64,000 nucleotides of DNA, from the NCBI GenBank assembly GCA_965153455.1, contig OZ234499.1, forward strand, positions 6,830,515 to 6,894,514, in the 5' to 3' direction. Position numbers and translations under genes: made by a program. The DNA comes from Sphagnum compactum. Taxonomy: Eukaryota > Bryophyta > Sphagnopsida > Sphagnales. This document shows positions 1 to 15,785 of the stretch, one piece after another. Positions within the stretch are counted from its first letter, which is position 1, and each line of letters opens with the position of its first letter. Under the pieces are notes generated by a model, which saw only the letters and a list, made by a program, of their open reading frames with translations, did not search any database and was not told where the DNA came from.

Positions 1-2950
1 AAAATTGAACAAAACATTTAGGTGTTAATGTTGAATCCCAAATTTAGTAACATGTATCTAATCATTACTTATGTGGGTTGAAGTATAGCCTTAGTTTTGG
101 TGGTTGCCTATGATGAATGGTTGTTATTACCTTTGTTGGTGGAATGTTACAAGTCTTTGATGCTTACTATGCTTGATGAACCTTTGGTGCAAGTTGTAAT
201 GGATATCAAGGATTTGTTTTCTTCCATTGAAACAAATGTCAACACTTTGAAACAACTTATAGCAAGGGAGCTTGATTTCTTTTGTTAGTTTCCTATTGAT
301 AAAAGGAATTATAAGTGTGCATTAACCTAGTGGTGCACATAAGAACATAAATTTCCCACCATCGCTATGTTAGCACAACAAAATTTGGGCATTCCCAATA
401 ACTATCTACTTGAGACAATTCTTTCTTTTTTCAATTGTTGGAATCGTCACAACTTTTTGTAATTGTTGGTTTCAAACAAGTAACTTAGATAAAATGATAC
501 CTATCAACAAATTGGCCTAAACATTGGTTGTGAAAAGCTCATTGACATGTGATGAAAGTTGAGTTTTATGTCTAGTTGTTGAGATCTAACATTTTTGTCC
601 ATGTGTCTATTTTTTAATTCTTTTTTGAAGAGTGAAAGTTTCAAGAATGTCTTGTGAATTTTGATGTACCATGTGTTTGGTTAATATTTTTTTGGATTGT
701 TGGTTAGTAGTTGAATAATGTCCCTTTTCAAACACTTTGAAGGGCTAACATTTGGGAGTCTCAATTGACATTTATGAATGGGTTGTAAGTATTTTTTATT
801 TTTAGTTGTTAATGTCCATTACTTGAAGGTTGACAATTCTAAAGGCTTGGTTAGTTTTTGATTTGTTGTTTACATGGTGTTTTTATGCGTTTGAAGGTTT
901 GAGGTTTGACACTTGGGACCCCCATTGACATCTACGAATGGTAGTAGCTTATTTGTTGTCTATTTCCAATGCTCAAGGGGTTTGCGTTGAGAAGGCCCAT
1001 CTCCATTTGTCTATGGTGGTTGCATTTTGTTCCATTGAAGGTTGACATTCGAGGTGGATGATCTAGTTGTGTATGTTCATTGTTTTCATCATTGAATGTT
1101 GACAAAATTGAGCTATAACATCTATGTCTAATTGTCGCTATTATTTCTTTGAAGTTAAAAGGTGAGAATTAAGGAGTATGTCTTATTTGATTGCTTGATA
1201 CTACTTGTTGGGTCCTAGATGGGTGAGGATTGATGCTTGATTGCTTGTTGCCACTTGCGAGGTCCCATATGCAAGAGGGTTAATGTTTGATCTTTTGTTG
1301 TTGCTTGTTACTTGCATGGTCGAAGATGGAAGAAGACTGATGCTTGATTGTTTGTTGCTGCTTGTGAAGTCCGAAATGGAAGAGAATTGATGCATGTCGG
1401 AACCAAATTCAGCAAAACCAAATATATAATTCTATGTCATCTCAAATTTCCATTCTTTTATTCCTTGTACAGTTGTTGAGCTTCTTGCAATAAACCAAAT
1501 GGAACTCTAGATCTTCACTTGCTATTTCATATTGATGTGATTCATGTTGTGAAAAATTTGATGTGCATTTTGTAATTGGCTTTCATTTGATGGCTTTGCC
1601 ATTCAAAGCCATTCAAAGACCTAACAACAATTGAACTTTAAGAATCAGATTGGAAATTTAAAAGAGGATACCAGTCAGGTTATTAGGCCAGGTATTAGTT
1701 AAAGACCCATGCACTGTACCTGCCCTCTTCACTCATACTTTTTCTTGATCTGCAAATTTGTCATTTCCCCACGACCATCATGTCTTCTATCTTCTTCAAT
1801 TCCTCCAGGAGCCCTAGTCTTTACCATATGCCATTGTGCATTGTATCTGATTCCAACATGTTTCCAAGGTTGTATAGCTTTGCCAGTAGCCCAAACTTGC
1901 TTTTAGCTAGAGCTTGGTCTCAATCCCAAAAGCCTATAATCAATCCAGTGGGAGCAGTCAAGTTCCCAGAAGTCCAGATCCCTAATTCCTCTTTTGTCAT
2001 TCCAAAGGGATGAGTTCCGGTCCTTCTGCAGACTGTTCTAAAGTGACCACCAGCAAATCCATATGAAACAGGCGATCAAATATAATATAGATTGCATCAA
2101 GCATCTTGCCTTTGTTACATATGGTGAGAAGAAACAGGCTCATTGGTGTGTAGTCTACCCAGATACAGGTGCTATGTTGCTGGTGACACACACAGCATTT
2201 GCAATTGTGGTACAATTTGTGCAAATGTAAACTTGACCCCTTTAAATCTCGTTCTACTTGGTTTTGCAATGGTAGCTTGCCATGACAGCCATGGTTTCCT
2301 TGTACTTCTGATAGGCAAAGCGAGGTTTTCTTTTCCTTTTACCTCTGTTTTGCAAAGCCTAGCAATGAAGCTTGATGGTCTTGTATATGTCAATTTCTGG
2401 TGATTCATAGGTTGACTCATAGCTTACACAACTCTGGATTTGGTCATGCTTGACTTGTAGAGCTGTGAGGTAACTATGAGCACAACTGAATTGAACAAAT
2501 GTAATGGGAAGCTGTTGCTGAGGTAGAAGCTGTGATCACAGTGGCCCTAATGAAAAGAGGCCCTTAGTATTGGTTGGGAATAACAATTGACTGTTGGAAA
2601 CTAATTGATCAAACAAGAGGAACAAATTATCTCAAAGGAACTCCGGCCAGGACAATAAAACTGCATCACTTGCTACCTTGAAGCTATGGAGAGACTCGAT
2701 AGACCTAATCTCATCCTTTTTTTCAGCCAAAAATATTTAAATTTATGGGCTGAGCTATGAACTTCAGTTTTTAGCTATTAAAGCATTCACAGCTTCAAGG
2801 AAATAGAAATGATGTGACTCACACATCCTATCAAAAACTCTGTTCAAATCTGAAAGGTTTGATCTTGATATAAACATGAATACAAATATGTACATTGATG
2901 ACAAGTGAGTGATCTTGGGTGTGTACTGTGACTTTCTCATGGAGCTAAAA
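1..2950. other. AT-rich intergenic DNA, weakly repetitive
   Basis: No gene is recognised here. The first 1.2 kb contains loosely repeated phrases built on 'ttgaaggttgaca' and 'ttgttg'. Short open frames at about 97-288 and 1997-2403 have no recognisable domain and overlap on both strands. The part nearest 2950 probably includes the 3' UTR of the minus-strand VASt gene that ends at 3007. Confidence 0.5.
1200..1395. repeat. Degenerate ~60-bp tandem repeat
   Basis: Three imperfect units share the core 'tgcttgattgcttgttg' followed by 'cttgcgaggtc' or a variant. The apparent 64-residue minus-strand frame across it is a by-product of the repeat. Confidence 0.55.
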
Positions 2951-3006
2951 GAAGCAAGTGGCCTCTACAAACAGTCTGCACACCTCAGCCTATAGGGGTT
3001 ATTACT

Positions 3007-3947
3007 TCACCTGTGTGATTTCAAGTAAGCATGTCCAATTCCAAAAAGGAGGGCAGTGGTAACACCCAGACCCACAAGACCCAACAAAGCTTGTTGATGA
3101 TGCAGATATTGTTGCTGGAGTTGCACCACCTGCAGTTGAGACCTTAGAATCCCAAAGCTCCCCTCCAATCTGTGCAGTTCTACCTCTAATTTCTTGATAT
3201 GTGCTTGTGATTCTTCATTTGAACTCCTAAGATCACTTAACTGTTGCACTATGGCTTGCGGAAACCAAGCATCACAATCAGCAACACCTGTAACTCCTCC
3301 AATCTCGGTTGTCTCTATGGGTTCGATAGGTTTAGCAGTCTCCATAATAGTGTTCACAATAAATGTCTGGTTACCGACTTCCATAACTTCTTCCTCTGGG
3401 TCATAAAAACTCTCATCAGAACTAAATGCATCTTCACTCGTTTTGCGATGCATCATTGGAGATGTGCCTGCCAGTGCCAATTGTTCTGCACAGAACTGGC
3501 TTGCAACTTCCATCCACTCTTCAAATGATTTGATTGCTTTTGTTTCCATAAAAGCTTCAACTGTACCTGACAAACAATATGGGGCACCAAGCTTAACTAC
3601 TGCCCCAACTCCCTGAGTCTGAATACCTATAGACAGTGCAACCCAGGAGAGGCAAAATGGATTGCTGATAGACACACAGTAGTATAAGCTGAGATGATGC
3701 ACAATTAGTAATGAAGGAGAAGAAACATTATTACCTTGGATACCCCAGACAGCAGTTTTGCAACACAGAATGGCAGTCATGGTGACTACACATCCTATCC
3801 CAGTCTTGGAAGGTTCGAGCAAAACGTTTCCATTTGTGCTGAATAGTTCACCTGCAGCCCCCTCGACAACTGGGTCTGACTTGACTGTGAAGCAATTTCC
3901 ACATCTCTCATACTGTTGAAGCTCAGATATCCTCAGAACATCAGTAC

Positions 3948-3984
<37 letters not shown>

Positions 3985-4539
3985 GCACACACACACACAC
4001 ACACACATACACACACACAGAGGAAGTAGTTGATTAGGTTAGGGTTTGGAGTTGATGAAGCTGGCCCCCACCCACTCTTACATTCTTTGAGATCAGCAAA
4101 GCCCCCTCCCTCCCTTGAAACTTTGAGCTTACCAATAAACCTCCTCACCAGAGCTGGTGCATTCAAAGGAGCTGTGAAGCGAACCGTCCTCTTCCCATCA
4201 GCTGTCCAGCTAGAAATTTCCGCATCTGGATCTTCATTTACCACCTTATGGTAGCGCCGCATAAATTGATCATCACCAAACAAAAAAGAAAAAACTGCCT
4301 GCAGGAAAAAAAAACAAAAAAACAACACCACCCAACAATATTCACCACGAAAGCTAGCTAGCTAGCTAGTTCAAAACGGGATGTTGTACAACAACAACAA
4401 CAACAACACAGGACAAGGAGTGAAAAGAAATCTACAGGAACCCAGATCTATCCATCCATCTAGTACCTGTGGCTCCACCCATTCGATGTTGCCTTGCACG
4501 GATAGTTTCCTCACCATCTCCCAAGCCCTTCCAACTTGC
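3007..4539 (-). CDS. VASt-domain membrane protein (C2/GRAM/VASt-like), C-terminal part; N-terminal half not found
   Basis: Four exons join in phase on the minus strand: 4467-4539, 4133-4298, 3735-3947 and 3007-3626 (stop). The second and third encode a VASt domain. It opens AVFSFLFGDDQFMRRYHKV, continues through RTVRFTAPLNAP and ends near VWGIQ. The last exon has an acidic linker (SSDESFYDPEEEV), a coiled coil (about KLEVELHRLEGSFGILRSQL) and a C-terminal membrane helix (about LLGLVGLGVTTALLFGIG) with a short basic tail. VASt proteins of plants usually carry GRAM, often C2, and bind or move membrane lipids. No GRAM or C2 exon was found between 4540 and the TGS1 gene. Either those exons lie behind a long intron that I failed to see, the start is the internal ATG in the first exon (MVRKLSV), or the gene is truncated. 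Introns hold GA/CA microsatellites, which falsely extend open frames. Confidence 0.72.
3949..4019. repeat. (GA)n-(CA)n compound microsatellite
   Basis: A GA run followed by a CA run lies in the VASt intron directly next to the 3' splice site of the exon at 3735-3947. On the sense (minus) strand it forms the TG and CT polypyrimidine tract before the acceptor. Confidence 0.9.
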
Positions 4540-4563
4540 CTGCATGAGAGGAGGAACACCAGA

Positions 4564-4577
4564 ATGGACTCTCTCTC

Positions 4578-4610
<33 letters not shown>

Positions 4611-4612
4611 TT
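4564..4612. repeat. (CT)n microsatellite
   Basis: Nearly pure CT dinucleotides, just upstream (minus-strand sense) of the first visible VASt exon. It creates spurious Arg-Glu or Ser-Leu frames. Confidence 0.9.
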
Positions 4613-4619
4613 CTTTCGG

Positions 4620-5077
4620 TGGAAGGACTCAGATCTTCTTCGTCGAGCAGAGGCTCTCTTTTCTGGCAGTTTCTGCAGCTGATTATACAATGGAATGGTC
4701 AAGAATGTGTCCAAGGTGCATATAATGTAGAATTTGATTTTTGCCCAAAAAAATATGAATATTCCATCAAATTTCAACCATGTGATAGACTACACATTTT
4801 CCATGTTGTCAAATTCTTTTGACATTAGGATTTTCATGCATGACATTCATTTTTCATCCATGTGTGAGTTCATAATAGTTGGTAGATTCATTATTGTAAA
4901 TTCATGTGTCCATCGATTTCATCCATATGTTTTGATTTTTACCCTTGTGATCAATGTCATTTAAAAAATTCAGTTTGGTTGATGTCTCATCAAAGTTGAT
5001 CCATGTAGTTAACTGCTTTCACATGTAAAAAAATTACATTTGTGTGGTCAATTTGATTCATAAATATATTTCATCAA
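4620..5077. other. AT-rich non-coding DNA
   Basis: AT-rich sequence between the VASt exons and the copia relic. Nothing recognisable was found, including no GRAM-like coding sequence. Confidence 0.5.
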
Positions 5078-5330
5078 TCATCTAATTTCATCTAGTTTTG
5101 ATCTCTTCTCATCGTGAACATGCCCGTATGCAATGCAACCAAACACTCTGAGGTGTGAGACATCTGGTTTCTTGCCTGTGAATTGTTCTTTGCGTGTCAT
5201 GCTATGAACTGTCGCTATGGGTGTTCTATTCATGATATAGACTACAGTTGCTACCGCTTCAACCCAAAAGTAATTTGGCAAATTTTTTCATTCAACATGC
5301 ATACGACCAACTACATGTGCAATAAACTTC
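5078..5330 (-). pseudogene. Ty1/copia integrase-region fragment
   Basis: The minus-strand frame at 5078-5281 reads LPNYFWVEAVATVVYIMNRT and then GKKPDVSHLRVFGC, the distal integrase region of copia polyproteins. Just upstream, 'MLNEK' lies in another frame, as expected of this family's MLNEK-xLPxYFW motif, so a one-base indel near 5285 breaks the frame. No LTRs, reverse transcriptase or RNase H were seen nearby. This is an old fragment. Confidence 0.85.
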
Positions 5331-8300
5331 ATTCACGAACATTGCTTATTTATGATGAGTACAATTAATTTGTATTGAAAATTTCATTTCAAAGATAGTT
5401 TCAATGATTTGGTTACATTTCACCTATCTATAAACAATTGTACATTTATAGTTAGTTTGATTAATGCAAAAAAAATTGTGCATTTAAAATAGTTCATTGT
5501 TTGACATTTTCTTGAAGTCTTGTTTCAAACATTTTGTCAAAACACATAAAAAATCAACAACTTTCAAAAATGAAAATAAAGAAACTTTTCTTTCTCCCTT
5601 CAAAAAAAAATGAAAGGGTTTTGGATCCCCTCTCCCTTCCCCTTTTTCCCCACATTTTTCTCTTCCTTTTACGCCTTCCTCCATTTTGTTCCTTCCCTAT
5701 CCTGAAGTGACACTTGGCATGTTCTCTTGTGTTCCCATGTAGTTTCAAAATAACACCACTTTTTGTCCCATCTTAGTTCTTCAAAATCTATTATTTTAAA
5801 AATAGAACAAGTTGTGTGTTTCCATATCCATAGGTGGGTAGGTGGAAGGGAGGTAAGTATGTTGGTCACATACAAAAAAATAAATGTGACTATATATGTT
5901 ATTAAAACTAATAGAATTGAAAAAAAAAAGATATACAACTTCTTTAAATTTTAATGTTAATTGAAAATAACTTCATATTGGTGCACTTGAAAATCGATTC
6001 TCCACTAGAGATACAACCAAACGTTTAGTTGAAAATGGGGTGGATGTTGTTGCAAGAAAAGGAATTTGGGTTGATCACCTAACTCATTAACACTAGTGTA
6101 CTTGACTTCAAATTTCTTATGATATGTTTGTCATCATGTTTCTAGTTTCGTGTAGTTACAAATTATCAATTTGTATATATATTGCCAATTTTAATTTGTT
6201 TCCAAGTTGGGTTGTATGGGAAATAAGATTTTTACTTAGACTAGGATATTTGTTGGACAATAAAGAATTAGAGCAACAAAAGCAATCAATGCACTCCATT
6301 GTAAGTTATATAATATGTCATGTAAAAAGTTATGTTTTCATTATAGGTAACTTTTTAATAAATAAATGATAAATCCTTGAACATAAACATGTAAATGTCC
6401 TAAATACAACTTGATGTCCATTGTAACCCACAAGATCACAACCTGAAAATATCCATCACATGCATATAATATTTATAAATGTTGCATTAAAAAATTGTCC
6501 AAAACATTACAACAAAAATGCGAACCCGATTAAACTAAACCCATTTAATTAATTTTTCAACCCACACAAAAATTATATGGCTGATCAAATGAGTCGAAAT
6601 CAGAACCCAATATGCGAGATATGTGTATGACATAACTTAATTTAATAATGCCAATGCAATTAATTTGCAATGATGGGTGAAAAGTTTGATGACAAAGGAT
6701 AATAATGTCTACACAATTTCACTTATAAAATATAATCCAATAATAATTTTTTTCCAAAGTTTTCAGCAAGTGTCAAATATTGCCATAATTTGTCCCAAAT
6801 TAAAAAAAAATTGGATTCAGGTAGTCATTGAACTAATGGGTATACTAATATATGTGATTTTGCATGAAGGTATATTATGCTTTCAAGTTTATTCTATATA
6901 ATATATCATTTTGCATTGAAAGCACCCAATCGTTTATATCTGTCGCAAGGGAATAACAAAAAATGTACATAAACAAAAGATGTCTAAGAAAAGGTTCTTC
7001 AAGCATTAGTCTTGAACATATTGTGTTTTCACAATTCAACAATGGGTTTGGTTTGTAAAAGATTTTGTCATGTTTTACTTACTTTTAGGAATTGCTTCTT
7101 ATGTTCTCCAAAAGCATGTTGGGAAATTCATTGTGCATATATAATAGATAGGGTAATGATGTGGAATGTATGCGCCAGGCATTCCAAGTCCCTGCTCATT
7201 ATGTCGGGTTATATATGGTGGCATACATTCCCCAACATAATGGGCAGGGCCAAGACCATTTTCTGTGACTACTGTCCATTCCAAATTGGAGATTTGCTGC
7301 AAGAGACACAAGGAAAGGGTAAGTAGAGACTTGGAGCACAATGCAGAAGAGACTCCAAACTCAACAGACAGTTTTGCAAGATGATTCTGCAATCTCCTTG
7401 CTGGTCTAGAATGGGTTGTCATTGCAGGGAAAAGAAGCACTCTTCTAGAAAAGTGGGAAACCCAATGTCAAGGAGAGTGTGTGTGTGTGTGGAAACACTC
7501 CCATAGCTCACCAAAAGAGTACACGAGCCAGGGCTGAAAAAACTTGGAGCCAACTTTGAGCATTTTTGGCTTGTTGTTTGGCCCCAAGTCACTAAACTAT
7601 AGTACCAAATTGTTTGCAGTCTTGGCATTCACAAATCAGAAAATAAAAGGATCCCTGTGTATGAGGTCAGAGAAAAAAACTGCATCTGATACACGTATTT
7701 GATGGATACAGATATATACACAAAACTGTGGACTTGATAAAAACGTCTCATCTTCATCTCACAATTAGATATACACAACCTTTGTTGTCCTGACTTTTGT
7801 CTCTGTAAAAACTTTGGGATCTAATCACTAACTCTGCTCCATATCAGTGAAGAGACCCATGCTATCACTTATTTTGATCAAATAAGAATTTCCTGCCTTT
7901 CATGGAAATGCACATCATAAATACTGTCTCAACTACTACTGTCTCAACTTCACTCATGGCTCTCAAGGTGCAAATGACAAATGACCATGGCCATCTTCAT
8001 TTGCTTCCAGGGTTTTTTTTTAGGAATGCAGCATATCGCACAGGTGGCAATCATTAATGCAAATCTGGTGCACTTATGGCAATAGGAGAAAGATTGAGAC
8101 AAGAAATGTGGTGCACATAACGGCTGCAACCATATTTATAGCATTACCTCATATGAGGTACTGGCTACAAGATCAGCGAAAAAGGTGCTCGGCTGGCGAT
8201 GCCCTTTCAATCTCTCCTTGGTTAATTTTGCAGGGTCACTGTCACACTTCACAATTTGGCGATAAATCGCCAATAAAAAAAAAGACTGTTTACTTCCCAC
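5331..8300. other. AT-rich intergenic DNA; TGS1 3' UTR at the distal end
   Basis: Mostly AT-rich with homopolymer runs. Positions 7000-7630 are more balanced in base composition and hold open frames on both strands (7012-7326 plus, 7099-7440 minus), with a possible plus-strand donor ('aaagggtaag') at about 7318. No domain is recognisable. It could be a non-coding transcript or a long 3' UTR of TGS1, which ends at 8360 on the minus strand. Confidence 0.45.
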
Positions 8301-8359
8301 CCAAGTCCACAACCGTACCTCGTCTTCCAAAAAGAGGCCATTCTGTAGTAACAAAACTT

Positions 8360-12052
<3,693 letters not shown>

Positions 12053-12550
12053 TCATCAGGAGCAGCAGCAACGAGGACACCTGAGCCAGTTGTTGTATCC
12101 CGACTGCTTCCGTCATTCCTGCTCTCATGAATCAAAACACCACACACGTCGTTACATACACATCCATTATTGCTTTCGTAAGTTGTAGCAAGTAAGGCAA
12201 CTAAGATTGAAGGCAACTAAGTAAGAGACTGTCCCCGGGTAACAGAAACACCGCACCGCTAAGAACCAACAAACATCTCTTGTCTCTTCCACAGCAACAA
12301 ACCAAAAAATTGGTTTACGGTTTGAGGGACCTGATGAGAGAGACTCACCTGAGGTAAACGGCGGTAATGAGAAAGGAGGGCGCCCGTTGCTGAAGTTTCG
12401 AAGGACGAACCGCCATGGAAGAAAACGCATCGATTGAAGACGGAACTGCGGGGACTCGATGGCGCTTCTGGCGTCATCACGGTCCATATCCCCCTCCTCC
12501 TCCTCCTCCTCCTCCTCCCTGCACACCAACCCTAAAATGCGCTCCAAACC
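12053..12550 (-). promoter_or_regulatory. TGS1 5' leader and promoter-proximal region
   Basis: A strong donor (CAG/GTGAGT) at about 12349-12355 on the minus strand follows a GC-richer open stretch from about 12484. This suggests an upstream 5' exon spliced to the 12037-12052 exon, whose own upstream acceptor is uncertain. ATG-led frames in that exon (12477 and about 12487) do not join in phase with the TGS1 frame that I could verify, so I treat it as leader. A (TCC/CTC)n tract lies at about 12489-12518. Confidence 0.4.
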
Positions 12551-12554
12551 CTAA

Positions 12555-13600
12555 GATGCTGTCTACACCCTAATAAATTCCAAGCTTGTGTACATTATGC
12601 ACCACGTAATGGCCCCTAAGATGCGCTCTAAACCCTAAAAGATCCTAAGCTTGCGTAAATTATGCACCACGTCATGGGCCCTAAGATGCATTCTAAACCA
12701 TAATAGATCTTAAGCTTCCATACATTATGCACCTAAGATGTGCTCTAAACCCTAATAAATCTTAAGCTTGCATACATTACGCACCACAGAATCGGCCCCT
12801 ATGATGCGCACTAAACCCTAATAAATCCAAAGCTTGTGTACATTATGCACTATGGAATGGGCTCCTAAGATGCTCACTAAACCCTAATAAATCCTAACCA
12901 TTATGCACCATGGAATGGGCTCCTAAGATGCGTTCTAAACCCTAATAAATCCAAAGCTTGCATACATTATGCACCATAGCATGGGCCCCTAAGATGCATT
13001 CTAAACCTTTAATAAATCCAAAGCTTGTGTACATTATGCACCATGGAATGGACTCCTAAGATGTGTTGTAAACCCTTTAATAAATCCAAAGCTTGTGTAC
13101 ATTATGCACCATGGAATGGGCCCCTAAGATGTGTTCTAAACCCTTTAATAAATCCAAAGCTTGTGTACATTATGCACCATAGAATGGGCCCCTAAGATGC
13201 ATTCTAAACCCTTTGATAAATCCAAAGCTTGTGTACATTATGCACCATGGAATGGGCTCGTAAGATGCATTCTAAAAAGCCTTAATAAATCCTAAGCTTG
13301 TGTACATTATGCACCATGGAATGGGCTCATAAGATGCATTCTAAAAAGCCTTAATAAATCCTAAGCTTGTGTACATTATGCACCATGGAATGGGCTCGTA
13401 AGATGCATTCTAAAAAGCCTTAATAAATCCTAAGCTTGTGTACATTATGCACCATGGAATGGGCTCCTAAGATGCATTTAAAAAACCCTTAATAAATCCA
13501 AAGCTTGTGTACATTATGCACCATGGAATGGGCTCCTAAGGTGCATTCTAAAAACCTTTAATAAATTCTAAGCTTGTGTACATTATGCAATGGGCCCCAT
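12555..13600. repeat. 68-69 bp satellite array, about 15 copies
   Basis: Tandem unit with the conserved pieces 'gcaccatggaatgggc', 'cctaagatgcattcta', 'aataaatcc' and 'aagcttgtgtacattatg'. Anchors at 13030, 13098, 13166, 13234, 13303, 13372, 13441, 13510 and 13579 give a period of 68 and then 69. Units far from TGS1 are nearly identical, while those nearest the gene (12555-12900) are diverged and shortened. There are no unique spacers. Confidence 0.95.
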
Positions 13601-13734
13601 TCCACCTGAGAAATGATGTTCCGGTAAGCAATGAAAGGACGTAAAGGCAAAGGATAGTGCATATGATAGTGCGGAAAAGGAGGAGGAGGAAAGGAAAGGG
13701 AAGGAAAGGAATAATGTATTAGGTGATCGGGCGA

Positions 13735-13805
13735 GAGGAGCCGGATTACCGAATATAGTGAAGGCAATTGAATGTGCCAAGAGTATTTCGGTAATCTGGC
13801 TCCTC
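13735..13805. repeat. Imperfect inverted repeat (hairpin), ~21-bp arms
   Basis: Arm 'gaggagccggattaccgaat' at 13735-13755 faces 'tatttcggtaatctggctcc' at 13784-13805, with a loop of about 28 bases. It has one or two mismatches and does not extend beyond the arms. It could be the remnant of a miniature transposon or a small-RNA foldback. Confidence 0.7.
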
Positions 13806-14867
13806 GTAAAGGGAAATTGCCCTTTATTTAAAAAAACCGAGCCCCCTTTTAGTGTTAAAAAAAGGGGGGGATGAGGTCTTTATGTACACTTAGAGCAACG
13901 AGCAACAAGCACTCGACCATTGTGTAAGGGAAAGAAGTAGTGTGCGGGTGAGCCTCGTACATGCACCTAACTCAATTGTCCGGGTGCACCCCTTCTCTTA
14001 CATAAAGGATGGATGTTTTTTGCCTTACCTTTTTGAAAAAGGATGATCACTTTTTTGAATGGATGATCATTTATTGAATGAAAAAGAGAGGATTATTATT
14101 ACATTTCTAAAAAAGAAAGATTGAGTTAAATTATGGTCCTTGGCCAAAGGGAAATTTAATATACAATATATTAAATTATGGACGAGAGACAAGGACACAC
14201 ATAATTAATATAATGACCTTGAATGAGATTTTTTTAAAAGAACCTTTGCAAAATGGTGTAATAAATTATTTATGGTAAAATCCATTATGAAAGAGTAAAT
14301 TGTTCTTCCATTATTCTTGTACTTTGGCCTATAATTGTGTTTTATCACTAGAATATGAACATACTTGCTAAATGTCTTAATTTAACTATTATTAATTTAG
14401 CCATGGTTGGGTTTTTCATAATTATTGTAAATATTTTTATTTTAGCCATAATTATTTCATTCATGTTTATTTTAGCCATAATTGTTTTTGCATAATTTTT
14501 TTTGTCATAAACTATTTATTCATTAGTTAATTTAACCATATTAACTTTACTATTGGTTAGTTATGGCTAATTGAACCATGAGTAAATAAATTTGGCTAAA
14601 CTAACCATTAACTTAGCCCATTGCATCTCTAGTGATAAAAATGAAATTCTAGTGATAAGAAACTTGGAGTTGGTAAAGGGATGGATGATCCTTTGTGTAG
14701 GAGTTGTGTGCCTTGAGATGGAAGAAATTTCAACCTATTCACCTTCTCCAAACTTTCTTCCATGGAAGACTTTCTATTTGGGTGCATTTGCTTCTAAAGA
14801 ATGTCCTTTAGAGTTGCATAAAGTTACCACCTTCCATGGACAAAAACCCTCTCTCCATAAGCAAGTT

Positions 14868-14987
14868 TAGTATTCTCACATTGGTTATATAACCATATTT
14901 AGAGTTCTCATATTGGCTATAAGCATATTTAGGGTTCTCACATTGGCTATAAGCATATTTAGGGTTCTCACATTGGCTTTTGTCCAT
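14868..14987. repeat. 30-bp tandem repeat, 4 copies
   Basis: The unit contains 'ttctcacattggctataa' and 'gcatatttaggg'. Anchors at 14905, 14935 and 14965 give a period of 30 bases. Confidence 0.85.
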
Positions 14988-15404
14988 CACCATTGACTAA
15001 CAATGTCTCTCTATGCAGTATTATCCTTTAAAATGTTTTGCTCTTATTAGTAGGGTTGTTACTCACCCACCTTTTCATGTGTGAAGTTTATCGATGCTTT
15101 AAGTCTTAAACCACCATCCCAATCCTAAGAAAGATTGCATCAAAGACCTCAACCAAAACAAAGTAAGCTTACAACATTGTCAAATCCCCCCGACACATCA
15201 ATTTGCAATGAGAAAATTTAACCTAAACTTCGCCAAACTATTACTTAACCGCCTACTCAAGTTAACCTACCCGAGTTAACAACATCTTTAAAAGCAAGCC
15301 ACGAGAATTCAAAAGAGAGGGGGACATCACTCCTTGTGGCTATCCTCCAACATAGTCTTTAAACATGCCTATGTGGGACACAAAGATGGCACCCAACAAA
15401 CAAA

Positions 15405-15785
15405 TCGTATATTTCAAGCATTTTCTCTAGTTAGTGATTTGTAAGCATATGGTTTCATGTGTTTGAATTTGTGAGTTAAATAATATATTTCAAACATTTT
15501 CTCTAGTTAGTGATTTGTAAGCATATGGTTTCATGTGTTTGAATTTGCGAGTTAAATCATATATTTCAAGCATTTTCTCTAGTTAGTGATTTGTAAGCAT
15601 ATGGTTTCATGTGTTTGAATTTGCGAGTTAAATCATATATTTCCAAGCATTTCTTTAGTTAGTGATTTGTAAGCATATGGTTTCATGTGTTTGAATTTGT
15701 GAGTTAAATCATATATTTCAAGCATTTTCTCTAGTTAGTGATTTGTAAGCATATGGTTTCATGTGTTTTGAATTTGTGAGTTTTG
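15405..15785. repeat. 76-bp tandem repeat, 5 copies
   Basis: The unit includes 'ttctctagttagtgatttg', 'taagcatatggtttcatg' and 'gaatttgcgagttaaatca'. The 'ttagtgattt' anchor recurs at 15431, 15507, 15583, 15659 and 15735, an exact 76-bp period with few substitutions, so the array is recent. Confidence 0.95.

Noticed and set aside
3933-4014. Cys-Val / Ser-Leu repeat peptides at the starts of the VASt open frames
   Set aside because: They are translations of the GA/CA microsatellite in an intron; the exon starts at the acceptor at 3947.
7012-7440. Candidate small gene between VASt and TGS1
   Set aside because: Open frames on both strands overlap, with no domain and no consistent exon chain; described only as unexplained DNA.
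12555-13600. CRISPR-like regular repeats
   Set aside because: The units are head-to-tail without unique spacers and the genome is eukaryotic, so this is a satellite.
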